DNA of 64,000 nt from Parnassius smintheus behrii (GCA_036936625.1 JAUPFT010000012.1:48038672-48102671); one strand, 5' to 3'; numbered from the stretch's first letter, positions 41,828-53,675 are shown. The notes: generated from the sequence alone by a model not told the origin. Numbers and translations: made by a program.

Positions 41828-43048
41828 TTATTCATTATCACTGTATACGATCGGTTCTATTCCGTCCATTAGATCGTCCTCACTTTCACTCTCTGAGCTG
41901 GATTCTTCCCCTCCGAGGGATATAATTAATTCTCTCTGTTGGATTTCTCCAAGTCTATCACTCTCCCAGTATTCATTTTCTAATCTTTCGATATGGTTAA
42001 TTTCTTTCTTCCAATCGGAAGCCGTTATAGACTGTATTACGTCTCTTGTCAAACCCTCTATTTCCCTTTCAAACTGGTTAACATTTTTACCTGCCATCCT
42101 TTGTTTTATTAAGTTCCATATATATTCGATAGGGTTCAAATCACAATGGTAGGGTGGCAGCCGTAATACCTCGTGTCCATGCTTCCTCATGAGTTCGTCC
42201 ACTATATATTTTTTCGGTGGTTTATTGAGCAGTATTATATGGTACAGTTACGGTTTCGTCATTTTTTCATCAAAACAAACAGAGCTCAAAAAAAATCGAG
42301 TTCAATTTTTTTTGAGCTCTGTTTCCTTTTTTTTCCAGGAGTTGATAGTTTAAGTTCTGGTCTTGCTTGAGAAGTACATGGTTCCGATACTACTGTGACA
42401 TCATCATTTTGGTCTTGAGAAATTGACTGAACTTTTTTCGCCTCGTTTTTCATTCTTAGTAGTGTTGCCTTTGATATGCCTGTTGCTGCACAAGCCCTCT
42501 TTAAAGCTTGGTCCACAGGAATCATTCATTCTCTAAACCATTTCCCATTATCTGGGATCGGCGCAGTAAACCTTGTTCCATTCCTCTCTATCAGCCGTCA
42601 TTTCCATACTTACTCCTTTCATTCTCATATCACTCTTCACACAGTCGATCCATCTTTTATTCGACCTTCCTCTGCCCGTGTGTCCCTCCACATTCATATT
42701 CAACACTCGTTTTGTGACATGACTTTCATTCCTCCGCATCACATGCCCAAACCATGCCAATCTGCTTCCTCTCACCTTTTCTACCACTGGCGCTACTTTC
42801 AGGCTTCCTCTTATATACTCATTCCTTATCTTATCCATCCTTGTCACACCACACATCCATCGTAACATTCTCATTTCATTCGCATGCAGTCTATTTTCAT
42901 CCTTCTTCTTGACGGCCCAGCATTCACTTCCATACATGACTTGGTCCACAGGAATAAGAAACTTTTTATTTGATTTTTCATCTGCCTCTTTACTCCTAGG
43001 CAGGCAGTGCCAGTTGTCATTTAACAAAGGCCTTTTGTGTTTGCGCAT
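41828..43048 (-). pseudogene. IS630/Tc1-like transposase, interrupted and deleted
   Basis: The N-terminal part is split. EADEKSNKKFLIPVDQ (42950-43010) continues, after the RTE insertion, as ALKRACAATGISKATLL and STPGKKRKQSSKKIELD (42290-42510), a helix-turn-helix-like region. The C-terminal part (41828-42202) has HEVLRLPPYHCDLNPIEYIW, whose P-x-x-x-x-x-LNPIE block is the end of the DDE catalytic domain. It ends in an acidic Ser/Glu tail (GGEESSSESESEDD). The middle of the catalytic domain is deleted, so no active protein is possible. Confidence 0.8.
42507..42955 (-). mobile_element. 5'-truncated RTE-type LINE insertion with 16-bp target duplication
   Basis: CTTGGTCCACAGGAAT is present at 42507-42522 and at 42940-42955. 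Between them the minus strand encodes the RTE C terminus: YGSECWAVKKKDENRLHANE, MRMLRWMCGVTRMDKIRNEY, RLAWFGHVMRRNESHVTKRV, GHTGRGRSNKRW, then WNKVYCADPR and a stop. It ends in AATGAATG-like repeats. It splits the transposase reading frame exactly at IPVDQ. Confidence 0.9.
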
Positions 43049-43839
43049 ATGCTATGGTCAAACAACAATAATTCTTGAAGTAATAAAGATACAGCTGTAA
43101 ACTTTATGTTGTATTGTAGCTTAACTCAAAATCTGTCGATCTAGTATAAAAATAAAAAGGGTGAACGGGGTTGTTTTTGCAGTAATTTACAATAATTTGC
43201 CGATTAGCATATTTTTTTGATATTTATTTGAAGTTAAATTTTTTTTCTTCAAAGTTACAAGTATGTCAACAAAAATTTTGATAATGTAAACGATAAACAA
43301 TATTATTGGCCTCCAATGAGTTAATTTTTATCTCAGTAGGGCTAAAACTTTGAGAGATATGACTTTTTTCGTAAACGCGTAGAGAATATCTCAAGAAAAA
43401 AACAAAATGGCTGCCAAATAGAGGGGGAGGGGATTAGACCTCAGTGTGTAGTGTATTTTTATATAAAAATAGCTGTATTATAAGTACCTAAAATATCGCT
43501 AGTCCGTGACCGGACACACTATATATATTAGATATTAAACAAGATTGTGCACTGAGTAGATAATAACGGGCTCTTGCGAAATAGTACTAAACAGGATTGC
43601 GTCCCTTTCCACTTAAATGACCATATGAATTGATTTTCCTCAAATTTTGACGTCGGAGACTGAATATTATTTATTAGAATGTGTAATTTTTATAATATTA
43701 TATTTTGTTCTAAGGCAAAACTGCAATATTTAGTATTAGTGAAATGTGTATAGGATAACAAACGAAAACTTACGTTCATAGATTAAAAAAGTACTAATAG
43801 AACACTTATATATATTATGATACATTTAATTTTATTTGT

Positions 43840-44019
43840 TTAACTGCGCGTGATATATTTTCTTAAGTTTTTCGCCTCATTGTAAGTCCCGTCAAAATCA
43901 GTTAAGGCGTTTCGAAGTTTAAGGGCCAATGATATGACATTTTTCGTCGTTTGTGAGCATGCACTTTGTTGCTCTTTCATCTTTTCAGGTGGTGGTTCCG
44001 ATGATTTTTTATTAAATAG
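43840..44019 (-). other. Unidentified coding-like segment
   Basis: A 59-codon open stretch reads KKSSEPPPEKMKEQQSACSQ, then TTKNVISLALKLRNALTDFD and GTYNEAKNLRKYITRS, ending TAA. Composition and codon use look protein-like. There is no upstream ATG other than an internal one, and no AG acceptor close by, so it may be the C terminus of a dead transposon protein. I do not recognise it. Confidence 0.3.
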
Positions 44020-44309
44020 TTATTTTAAACTTATTGCTTTGCACTAATTATGCTTATTTACATGAAACTTCAATTTATAATTGCATAGTGAGTATGTGTC
44101 GTTCATATAATCAATTGCTACCCGAACAAAAGGATAGCCTAGATATATTTAATTTTCAGTTATCCAAATCTAAGTCTAATGTTAGGCATGATATGTCAAT
44201 AGTACTTAAATTACACAATAAAATATGTATTTATTAATTTATTCTTAATTGTAATTGTCAATGTGTACTTTAACTAAAAGGATTACAAAGGGCGTTCTTA
44301 ATGTTTTTT

Positions 44310-44410
44310 GGTATTCTCTCTTTTTATTGTACACCTAGAAAAGATAAATATTACAAAATATACAAATATTAAGAGTAAAACAAAAGGCGGCCTTATTGCT
44401 ATTGCTATAT
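44310..44410 (-). repeat. LINE 3'-end fragment
   Basis: Plus strand TATTGTACACCTAGAAAAG to CAAAAGGCGGCCTTATTGCT is the reverse of the AATAAGGCCGCC tail family. Confidence 0.5.
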
Positions 44411-45050
44411 ATATAGACAGCCCAGAAAAATAATTAAATAATAATAAAAGATATAAAATATAACGGAAATATTAACTGGTAAGGTGCACTAAAAAAGAAA
44501 CGATACCAACTTATGCTCTAAAAAAAAGACAATATATGTTAGGTAGATCAATGAGATTAAATTGTTAGAAAAATGTAATATCTTCTTCAGCGCATTGACA
44601 TCAGACTCAAAGTCTACGTTCTATAATGTAATCCGCAAACTGCTGAATATTTTGTAATATTTGAGTGAACAACATAAATCCATTTTTACTTAAACTTTTC
44701 ATTGTTAGGAAATCGAAATTTCAAATTACATTATTTAATAAAATTTTAGTCATCTTACTGAATAAAACATTAACAACAAACTTTATAACTTTATAACTAG
44801 ATAAGATTCACTCTTAGTTTAGATAAAATAAATTCCGAAATAATATAAACGATAGGATTTTAAGCAGATCTTAAATATAATTTTCGCCACATTGCGTAAT
44901 GATGACGTCGCAGTGTTTTCATCTAAATATTTTTTAAATACCTTCTTAACGCTAACTTTCAAACTAAATTATAAAAAAAAATAATTATATGCAATATACT
45001 GCAAAAACAAAAAAAATACTATTGTTTGTATTAATTATACGAGTATAAAC
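44410..45050. other. AT-rich intergenic sequence, no feature seen
   Basis: No ORF, inverted ends or known repeat phrase. Several A-runs. Confidence 0.35.
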
Positions 45051-45054
45051 AACG

Positions 45055-46845
45055 ATCCGTCCACCTCGTGCTCTAATCCAGAATCCCGAAACCTTTCAGC
45101 TCGAGTTAAAAACCGCTTTTAGTGCCTAGGTAGATGACTGCAATATAGTGGAAGATATGAATGACAAGCTCGTGGAAACTGTCCATGCGGTCGGAGCTAA
45201 GTTCTACAAGACCCACCGCAGAAGAACACAAAAACTCTGCGATCACACTCTTAATCTCATGGATGTTAGACGGGAGATGAAGCTGCAGTTGTCAGCAGAT
45301 TTGACAGCATACAGGCAACTGAACAGACAGATCTCCAAATGCATGCGGCAGGACTTACGCAACTTCAATAAAGCTCGTATTGAAGATGCGTTTGAGCGGT
45401 ACCAGGGCTCCAAATTCTTTGCCAGAGATCTGTCTGCCAGAAAGAGCCAACTGTTGAAGCCAAAGACTGAGTGTGACGGCATCGTTTCTGGGACACCTGT
45501 GGTTTTGAGTGAGATTGAGAGGTTCTATGGGCAGCTGTACACATCGTTGGAGCCACACGCAAGTGTGAGTAACGATCCAAGAGCAAGTCTTATTCGAAAC
45601 TGTTCTGATGATATCCCGGACGTCAGTTTGAGCGAGATTAGAATGGCTCTCCAGCACCTTAAAAACGGCAAGTCCCCGGACGAGGATGGAGTTACAGCGC
45701 AGCTTCTGAAAGCTGGTAGAAAACCGGTACTTGAAGTCCTTCAGAAGATCTTCAATTCCATGTCCTCCATGGTGGCACTACTCCGTGTAGGCGTGGAGCA
45801 GAAGTGCGGTGGTCTTCTTCTTCAAGAAAGGTGACAACGCTCTCTTGAAAAACTACAAACCGATATCCCTTCTGAGCCGCGTCTACGTGCTGTTTTCGAG
45901 AGTCATTACGAAACGTCTCGCACACAGACTCGACGACTTCCAGCCTCCCGAACAAGCCGGTTTCCGAAAAGAATTCAGTGCCATAGACCATATACATACC
46001 CTTCGGCAAATTGTACAGAAGTCCGAAGAGTACAATCTGCCACTTTGCCTGGCGTATGTGGTGGACTATGGGAAAGCATTTGATTCCGTCAAAATTTGGG
46101 CGGTGCTACAGTCTCTTCAGCGGTGCCAAGTTGACTGTCGGTATATCGAAGTGCTGAAGTGTTTATGCAGTAGGGCTACGATGGTTATCCGAGTAGAGAA
46201 CCAGAGTACGAAACCTATCCAACTGCAGAGAGGTGTAAGACATGGTAACGTTATATCCCGAAACTCTTCACCGCTGCATTGGAAGACGTTTTCATGCTAC
46301 TGGACTGGAAAGTATACGGTTTTAACATCAATAGCGAGTACATCATTCACCTTCGATTTGCCGACGATATAGTCCTTATGGCAGAATCGCTGGAGAACCT
46401 AAGCGCTATGCTCAATGACCTCAATAGTGCCTCCCAACGGATAGGTCTCAAGATGAAAATGGACAAAACAAAGATCAGGTTTAATGTCCATGTCTCACCT
46501 ATGCCGGTAGTTGTTGGAAGCACTAAGCTCGAAGTTGTTGACGAGTACGTTTACCTGGGACAAATAGTCCGATTAGGTAAGTCCAACTTCGATCGAGGGG
46601 TCAGTCGACGGATTCAACTCGGTTGGGCAGTGTTCGGGAAATTACGTAACATCTTCTCGTCAGGTATACCTCAAAACCTGAAAACTAAATTGTACTACCA
46701 GTGCGTGTTGTTAGTGATGACATATGGAACTGAGACGTGGTCCTTCATCGCTGGCATTATGAGGACGCTCAAAGTCGCTCAGTGAGCTATGGAGAGGGCT
46801 ATGCTCGGGGTTTCTCTGCGTGATAAACTTTGAAATGAGGATATA
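45055..46845 (+). pseudogene. RTE-type non-LTR reverse transcriptase, 5' truncated
   Basis: 45148-45834 encodes the pre-RT linker (LVETVHAVGAKFYKTHRRRT) and the first RT motif (ALQHLKNGKSPDEDGVTAQL). 45809-46270 carries NYKPISLLSRVYVLFSRVIT, FQPPEQAGFRKEFSAIDHIH and YVVDYGKAFDSV. 46279-46785 has the catalytic LRFADDIVLMAE and VYLGQIVRLG. The frame changes near 45800 and 46260, and stops follow at VAQ. The endonuclease part is missing, so this is a truncated, inactive copy. It stands alone between AT-rich sequence and a Jockey tail. Confidence 0.85.
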
Positions 46846-46974
46846 TTATGTATCCGCGGTTGTCGGTTCTTCGAGCTATATGGCCGGCCCATTGTTACTT
46901 CAGTTTACTAATCCGTTAGGCTATGTCGGTCACTCTGGTTCTACTGCGGATGTACTGTGTCTCTGTGGAACACA

Positions 46975-47118
46975 TTACCACAGGCGATTTTTTCAGACCG
47001 ATACGACCTAGGGACCTTCAAGAAAAGATCTTACTTCTTAAGCGGCGGAGCGGCGGTAGTCACTTAACATCGGGTGAACCGTATGCTCATTTGCCCCCTC
47101 TCCTATAAAAAAAATCAA
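46975..47118 (+). repeat. Jockey-type LINE 3' end
   Basis: TCAGACCGATACGACCTAGG, GACCTTCAAGAAAAGATCTT, GCGGCGGTAGTCACTTAAC and CCCCCTCTCCTATAAAAAAA. Confidence 0.7.
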
Positions 47119-47129
47119 ATCTGATGTAG

Positions 47130-47250
47130 TGAATGGGGCGATCCTGTACGTGTTTACAGACTGCAGACTTCCCGGAGCGTCGATTCTTCAAATCGGCTAT
47201 ATGTTCTTTAACGGGTTTTAATTCATCTTTTAGTTTGTCCTATGTAAATT
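47130..47250 (-). repeat. Penelope endonuclease-region fragment
   Basis: The reverse of 4445-4535: ATCCTGTACGTGTTTACAGA, CTGCAGACTTCCCGGAGCGT, TATATGTTCTTTAACGGGTT. Confidence 0.65.
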
Positions 47251-47780
47251 CCTCAAAAGTAAACACTCCGCAAAAATTTACCTGGAAGTAAAATCGTGAA
47301 CACCTGCGTGTGCCCAATCACCAAAGTTGTATCGGTTACCAGAAATACACAAGCTTAACGCTCCAGTATGTCCCATAGTGAGCCAAATCGATTCACCAAC
47401 TTACGGATTGGCTCAACTCTGTGAAAATACTCTCACCGCTCAGGGGACATACAAGAGCACACACAAAGGATTCCTACCATTTCGTCAGCGAGTAATCAGG
47501 CTGACAGTGAAACTATGGTCAGTTTTGATGTCATTGTGGCCATGCTTACCTGTTGAATACTGCAGAAACAGAAACAGTTACAGATACTTTCTTATTCAAT
47601 GTAGATTTTAAACAATACTTATTGAAAGTCAATTTTTTCATTTACCACTGCTTCGCAAAAAAAAACCTCTGTCTGACTAATTTTTTTTTCCAATAATGTC
47701 TTACAATCATGTTTACAATTAACGAGACAAATTAGAAATAGCTTGGTAGCGATCACCCTTCCCAGGGGTTATTATCATCC
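47250..47780. other. No supported feature
   Basis: A 94-codon plus-strand ORF (47327-47611) has no motif I recognise and lies among repeat debris. Confidence 0.3.
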
Positions 47781-49095
47781 ATAAATTCCTTAACATTATA
47801 ATAACCCCTTTTATACAAACTTAGTTTAATAAACTTATTGAACTTTGCGTATGACAAATTTTGTATATTTTCTGGGATTTTGTTGTAAAACTGACTCGGT
47901 GAAGTCGAGTAACTGGTACTACTAGCTTGTGTCTGTTCCTAGTATTTATAGAATGAATATCACTTATTCTTGCAAAACTACGTTTATTCTTGTATACGTA
48001 CATTACATTTTCATAAATGTATTGAGAGGCCAGAGTTAATATATTAATTTCCTTAAATTTTTGTCTCAATGACTCTTTTGGTTTTAAATTATATATTGCT
48101 CTAATGGCCCTTTTCTGTAAAATAAATATAATTTCAGTGTCAGTCGCGTGTCCCCATAGGAAAATACCATACGACATAATGCTATGGAAATAACTAAAGT
48201 AAATTATTCTAGCTGTTTCAACACTGGTAAGAGTTTTAATATTTTTTACAGCATATGCTGCAGAACTAAGTCTGCTAGCTAGTGTGGATATATGGGGGAG
48301 CCATTGAAGCTTTGCGTCTAGTGTGATTCCAAGAAAAATGGTGGTATCAACAAGACTCAGTTCTTCCCCATTTAAAATTACATTCGTATTAACATGTTTG
48401 ACATTAGGAGTTACGAATTTTATACATTTAGTTTTAGATCCATTTAAATTCAAATTATTAACATTAAAAACCAATTGACTAACTTAGCTATAGCATTATT
48501 TACTTCGTCGTAATTTAATAACTGTAGTTTTAATTTTGAAAATAAATGAAGTATCATCAGCAAATAATACTATATCATGGTTACACCTTACCATGTAAGG
48601 TAAATCATTAATAAAGAAACAGAAAGGGGCCGAGAATTGAGCCCTGAGGCACGCCCATTTGTACAGTCAACCCCGAAGAACTCATACTATTAATGATAAC
48701 TTTTTGCGTTCTGTCACTTAAATACGAAATAATTAATTTAAGAGCATCACTTCTTACACCGCAGTGTTGAAGTTTCCTGATTAATGTTTTATGGTGAACA
48801 TAATCGAATGCCTTGGATAGGTCACAGAATATACCCAAAGCATCCTGTGAATTCTCCCATGCATTAAAGATATATTTAATAAGCTCAACACCAGCATCAG
48901 TTGTCGAGCTACCCCTTGTGAAACCGAATTGATTTTTATGAAGTAAATTATTTACATAAAAAAATTTAACATTTGATCAAGAATATTTTTTTATTAATTT
49001 ATTAATTTTTAAAGTGTTGGTAGTACAGAAATGGGTCTAAAATTAGCGGGGTCCAATGTACTGCCAGATTTAAATAAAGGTGTTACTTCTACTGC
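47780..49095 (-). pseudogene. CR1-like LINE reverse transcriptase, 5' truncated
   Basis: From 5' to 3' on the minus strand: a PISVLP-type opening, GIFCDLSKAFDYVHHKTLI (48780-48838), QMGVPQGSILGPFLF, the catalytic LFADDTSFIF (about 48540-48580, in another frame), then 47821-48474 with GSKTKCIKFV, FLGITLDAKLQWLPHIS, SYGIFLWGHATDTEIIFILQ and KRAIRAIYNL. It ends LVVPVTRLHRVS. At least two frameshifts; no endonuclease. The orphan tail beside Rrp5 exon 12 comes from a relative. Confidence 0.82.
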
Positions 49096-49149
49096 ATCTC
49101 AATTGTAACTAGAAGGCTTTCCTTACACCCTTCTAGTTACAATTGAGAT
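49096..49149. repeat. 20-bp perfect hairpin at an element junction
   Basis: ATCTCAATTGTAACTAGAAG (49096-49115) and its exact complement (49130-49149) enclose a 14-nt loop. It sits precisely between the LINE at 47780-49095 and the Penelope sequence that begins at about 49131. Confidence 0.9.
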
Positions 49150-50800
49150 CCAGTCTTCAACAGGTAATCATGTGCACGATGAAAACAACATGCCCGTAGA
49201 ATATGCAGTATTACTCAGAGACTGCCCTAGATCTGGCTACCTACTGTGGAAGGAGGAGTTCTAGTACAAGCAAGTAGATGGTGTGGCGATGGGCTCACCT
49301 ATTTATCCCATTGTCGCCGACGTATTCATGGAGGACTTTGAGAAGAAAGCCCTGCTTACTTCTCCTGTAAATCCAAGATTCTACAAGCGGTACGTAGAGG
49401 ACACGTTCACAATTCTACCTTTAGATAAAGGAACTGCATTTTTAGACTATCTTTACTTTTAAAATTCAGATTCATCCATAAATTCTAAAATTCAGTTCAT
49501 AATGGAGTCAGAGGCAGACAATTCTTTAGCTTTTCTACGTGTGTTAGCAATTCGGAATCCTGATAACACTTTGAGCTACACTGTGTATAAAAAAATACCA
49601 ATACAGATAGATATTTAAACGGTGATTCTCCGCACCATCCTTCACAATTAGCTACAGTGGGTAAAACTTTCCTTCAGGGAGTACGAGGGATCTGTGACAG
49701 TAAACACCTGGACGCCGAGTTCGTCAAGCAAGTTTTGCATGACAACAAGCTTCGGGTCCCACGCCTACGTCACAGTGAACGAGTGCAGCTGGGCACAGTC
49801 GAGCGTGTACCTGCTGTATTGCCATATGTCAGAGAAGTCGAAGAAGAAGAAGAGTTGAAGCACGCTTCCATTAAATCATACTTCAAGTTGGCGAAGAAGA
49901 TTGTTCAGTTTTTGCCATCAGTCAAGTGTAATGTAAGTGTAAGTCCCTCTGCAAGATGCAGGAGTGTACAAGCTTGATTGTGAATGTGGTGTCTCTTACA
50001 TTTTTTTATAGGATACGGTGACAAACGAGTACATAGTCCACCTGATGGTAATGGTTGCTGTAGCTCATAGACATCGACATTCATCCCCGATTACGAATCA
50101 AAATGCAGATGCGTTGTCACCTGTGAGGACTAAGATGGAATGTCTCATTTCTAGTAAAAGGGTCTCCCGTTCTCTACACTTACCATACGAAACACAGCAG
50201 CATTAAGCTACTATTTTATGCTGGTATTCTGTGAGACCGTCGTCCTTCTCCGGTCGAGCAGACCCATTCGTGCTGCCACCACAATATAGCTGCAGCATGG
50301 CTCTACCTCGTAAATAACATAGGATAAACTAAAAGTTCAATTAAAAAAGAACACATAGGTAGCTGATGTGAAGAATCGACGCCCCGGGAAGTCTGCAGCT
50401 TGTGAACATGCACAGGATCGCCCCCGTCACTACATCAGATTTGATAGACGACAAGTCCTTGCTAAAGGACACCGATTCCTTCCAAGGATGAATCGCGAGG
50501 CTATTGAAATCAAAAACATCCTGAGTGCTACCATGTGCTTGCAATTCTATAATTAGTAAAATTAAATCCCAACCCAAGCACACAACTGCAAGACTTCAAG
50601 ATACTATAAGTTCATACTGTGTAAATCGGAACAAAAATTAATAATTTTAATCTGTGGGGTTAACTATGACATCGGGACGCCGAACACCTCAGCCCCCCCC
50701 CCTCCCCCATGACCATGGGTGCTGTAAAGTGCTCGAAACGTCGGGAATATAAAAAAGTTAATACGCGATAAAATCCTTAAAAACTAGTTTTATTTAAACA
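49131..50800 (+). mobile_element. Degraded Penelope-like element
   Basis: 49150-49620 carries Penelope RT motifs (VDGVAMGSPIYPIVADVFME, FYKRYVEDTFTILP, ESEADNSLAFL) with stops. 49657-49977 reads ICDSKHLDAEFVKQVLHDNK and continues the RT thumb/linker region. A repeat A copy (50003-50320) interrupts it. 50360-50560 holds the endonuclease SGKS-AVCEH equivalents (PGKSAACEHAQDRPRHYIRF, RFLPRMNREAIEIK). The terminal repeat with GCTCGAAACGTCGGGAATA and CGCGATAAAATCC is at 50710-50790. The 5' part of the RT is missing. Confidence 0.8.
50003..50320 (-). repeat. 320-bp SINE-like repeat A inserted in Penelope
   Basis: Starts TTTTTTATAGGATACGGTGA and ends GCAGCATGGCTCTACCTCGT. All internal blocks of the family are present. 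It separates the RT and endonuclease parts of the Penelope element. Confidence 0.75.
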
Positions 50801-51104
50801 TTGATGGACTGACTATGCAACAATAAACTTTTTAACGATATCCGTTCAGCCGTTGTCAAGTGATTAGGTAACAAATAAATGGAACTTATATCGAGGCATC
50901 CCAGCTGATTGTAAAATACTTACATCGTAGAGTTCACGATATTTTTACTTACTATAGATTTTGTTTCTTTGTTACGTGCTTCTTCGTAAGTTCAGGCAAA
51001 CATCTTGTATTGCCCGTCCTATACAATATTAATTACGAACCAAAAACTCTATAGCCCTTATGCTTGTTGTAGATTTTTGTATTATAATATTACCCTTGTA
51101 ATCC

Positions 51105-51248
51105 TTCAAGAAAAGAGCTTACTCCTTTCTAAAGGGCCGGCAACGAACCTGCAATTCCCCTGGTGTTGCAGTTGATCATAGGCGGCGGTAGTCACTTAAC
51201 ATCAGGTGAGCCGCATGCTCATTTGCCCCCTCTTCTATAAAAAAACCC
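51105..51248 (+). repeat. Jockey-type LINE 3' end
   Basis: TCCTTCAAGAAAAGAGCTTA, CAATTCCCCTGGTGTTGCAG, TCAGGTGAGCCGCATGCTCA, TTCTATAAAAAAA. Confidence 0.75.
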
Positions 51249-51634
51249 TTATAAATAAATAAATATATAATCATGTAGAATAAAATTGAAAAAGATTTAC
51301 ACCAAATGATCAGAAATTTGTAGGTATGTTATCAGTGCCGGATTAACCACGTAGCAAGATTAGCAATTGGTACGAGCCCCGCGGAAAAAGGGGTCTCGCG
51401 TATCCAAACCTGCCCATCATCACCTAAGCGTAATTTTAAGAGTGAAACCTATGAAAATGTATTATATTGAATTACTAGATATCACAAAAAAGTGGAACAT
51501 TGCACCTTTTCCATCTAAGACAATCCACGTGAGACAATCGATAACCGGTTATTTCGTTAGCGAAAATAAAACAGAATTTCCTACGTTACACGTACAGGTT
51601 TCAACGCCAACCACGCTGAATGACTCGGTTCTCG

Positions 51635-51800
51635 TACTACCGATCATCATCATCATCATCATTACAACCCTTCACAACTCCACTGCTGAACATAGGCACA
51701 AGTAATGCCACAAAGCACGGTCCTGAGCCACCTGCATCCATCGACTTTCTGCAATCTTACCATGTCGTCACTCCATCTAGGGGGGGGGGGGGTCACCCTA
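51635..51800. repeat. Repeat B copy with (CAT)n start and G13 run
   Basis: ATCATCATCATCATCATCAT precedes CTCCACTGCTGAACATAGGC and AAGCACGGTCCTGAGCCACC. A run of 13 G follows at 51781-51793. Confidence 0.55.
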
Positions 51801-51929
51801 CACTACGCCTACGGGTACGAGGCTGCCACTCGAGAACTTTTCTTCCCCAACTACAACCGATCATGCGGGAAGATTTGTTTACGATTTTGCCTTGGTATAT
51901 GCTCTGTTACAACTAGTCACTTTGCCCAC

Positions 51930-53675
51930 GCGGATTCTAATCACTGACATCTAATCTGGATGATTATCAGGTCTTCGTCAATGCCCCTCTTGGCTCTTCG
52001 GATCACTGTCTGATCCGGAGTACAGTGCCCGATCGGAAGGCTGCTGCTCTGTGTGGCACTATAGGTCAGCGGGTTTGGATTGGGCTTTTTTTAGCATAAT
52101 TGTATTTGCTTCACACTGGATGATCCCAAAAAAACATTGCTTAGTTTGTCGCCGATGTAATGCTTCAGGAGATAGAACTTTTCATCTCGTCATCTGTAGT
52201 GCCCATCGGCGGCAGATCTCAACTTTGATTTGGACGCTCCTGCACAATTTGCTTCGCGTCAAAAGCAGGAGTATTACAAGGCCTGAGTTGACGCATCGGT
52301 GTCCCGGGATGCAAACACTAGCGCACTTAAAAAGAAGTACAACATAGCTTCCAAGTCCTTCAAAAGAGTTATCGCTAGGGCAAAGTAGGATCACATTGGA
52401 ATAATCGGCGAGAAACTAATTCGCCTTCCTTCGGTAACTCGTACATTCTGAGCCCTCGCCAAGGCTGCCCAAGGGAATTTCTGTAAGCCATCATTACCAT
52501 TTTTTTTAATTCTTTGCGCAGGGAATATGACTCGCTGGCCCATGCCGCAAAGGAGATAGCCGATCTGTTAAGATCTCTCTTTGGGTCCAACTCGACACTC
52601 GATTACGGAGGGAACACCGCCAACCATCCCGCGGTGTGAGTGCTCCTTGCCGGATGTGCAGTTTAAACAGCACTCGGTTCGCAAAGCACTCCTCTCCCTG
52701 GACGTCTGCAAGCCGAGTGGGCCTGATGGAGTCCCTCCCATTGAGCTGAAGACTCCGGAGTTGGCACCAGTTTTAACGCGTCTTTTCGTCCCACTCCCAG
52801 GGCGTAGTTCCGAATTCATGGAAGACAGCTTTGGTCTATCCGATCCCTAAAAAAGGCGACCGCTCGGACCTGCCCAACCACAGGCCTATCGCCATCACCT
52901 CCTTGTTCTCCAAAATAATGGAGTCCACTATAAACTGCCAGATCAAGAGGTACCTTGAGGATCACAGGCTGATTTGTGACCGCCAATACGGTTTTCGTCG
53001 TGGTCGATCAGCTAGTGCTCTTCTGGTCTACCTGACTCGTAAATGGGCTGAGGCAGAAGAGTCCAAGGGGGTAGCACTTGCCGCTATTTTGAACACAGCG
53101 TTGGCCTTCGATCGGGTCTGGCACAAAGCGCTTCTCTCGAAGCTTCGTTTTCATTTCAGGACCGGGGCACCCCAGTGCCAACTCCGTCCACTTGACCGCA
53201 TCCAGTGCAGAGTGGTTCGAATCGTCGACAACTGAGTTCTTTCAGATCTGCTCGATTCACTGGTGCTGCGTAGGGATGTTGAATCCCTTTGCGTTTTCTA
53301 TCGCATCTATTACGGGGAGTTTCTGAGGAATTGTTAGGATTAGTTCCAGCCGCCAAATTTCACGAATGAATTTTGACGCACATTGCGTCAAAATTCACGA
53401 TGCCATCCTCACCATCTGAATGCTTTGCGGTCCACCACTGTGCGTTTTACAAGTTTTCTTCCTCTTCCAACTTTCTTGTGGAATGGTTTACCACCGGCGG
53501 CTTTTCCGGACCAATACGACTTAGGGACCTTCAAGAAAAGAGCTTACACTCCTTTCTAAAAGCCCGGCAACGCAGGTGCAGCCCCTGGTGTTGCGGTTGT
53601 TCATGGGCGGCGGTATTCAGTTACCATCTGGTGAGCCGCATGCTCGTTTGCCCCTTCTTCTATAAAAATACGTGT
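51930..53675 (+). pseudogene. Jockey-type LINE, degraded and internally deleted
   Basis: 51960-52010 keeps the endonuclease end GSSDHCLIRS. Then come many stops until 52640-52850 (VRKALLSLDVCKPSGPDGVP). 52831-53150 carries PIPKKGDRSDLPNHRPIAIT, SLFSKIMESTINCQIKRYL, RQYGFRRGRSASALLVYLT and LAFDRVWHKALLSKL. It then jumps directly to RTGAPQCQLRPLDRIQCRVV, so the catalytic YADD block is deleted. The standard tail (ACGACTTAGGGACCTTCAAG to TTCTATAAAAA) closes it at 53670. Clear relatives are the tails at 34318, 36930 and 51105. Confidence 0.85.

Larger units (their letters stand above)
41239..43522 (-). mobile_element. Tc1/IS630-like DNA transposon with long inverted ends
   Basis: The ends ACAGTGTGTCCGGTCACGGA and (reverse) TAGTGTGTCCGGTCACGGAC continue as inverted copies for about 75 bp (CTAGCGATATTTTAGGTACT, TAATACAGCTATTTTA). 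The 2.3-kb interior has transposase pieces on the minus strand, plus two nested LINE fragments, 41600-41785 and 42523-42939. It lies some 430 bp upstream of the Rrp5 start. An end fragment of the same family is at 12508-12977. Confidence 0.85.

Noticed and set aside
51367..51705. 112-codon plus-strand ORF ending in an isoleucine run
   Set aside because: It crosses a repeat boundary and its end is the (ATC)n of repeat B. The start region GTGCCGGATTAA resembles transposon debris.
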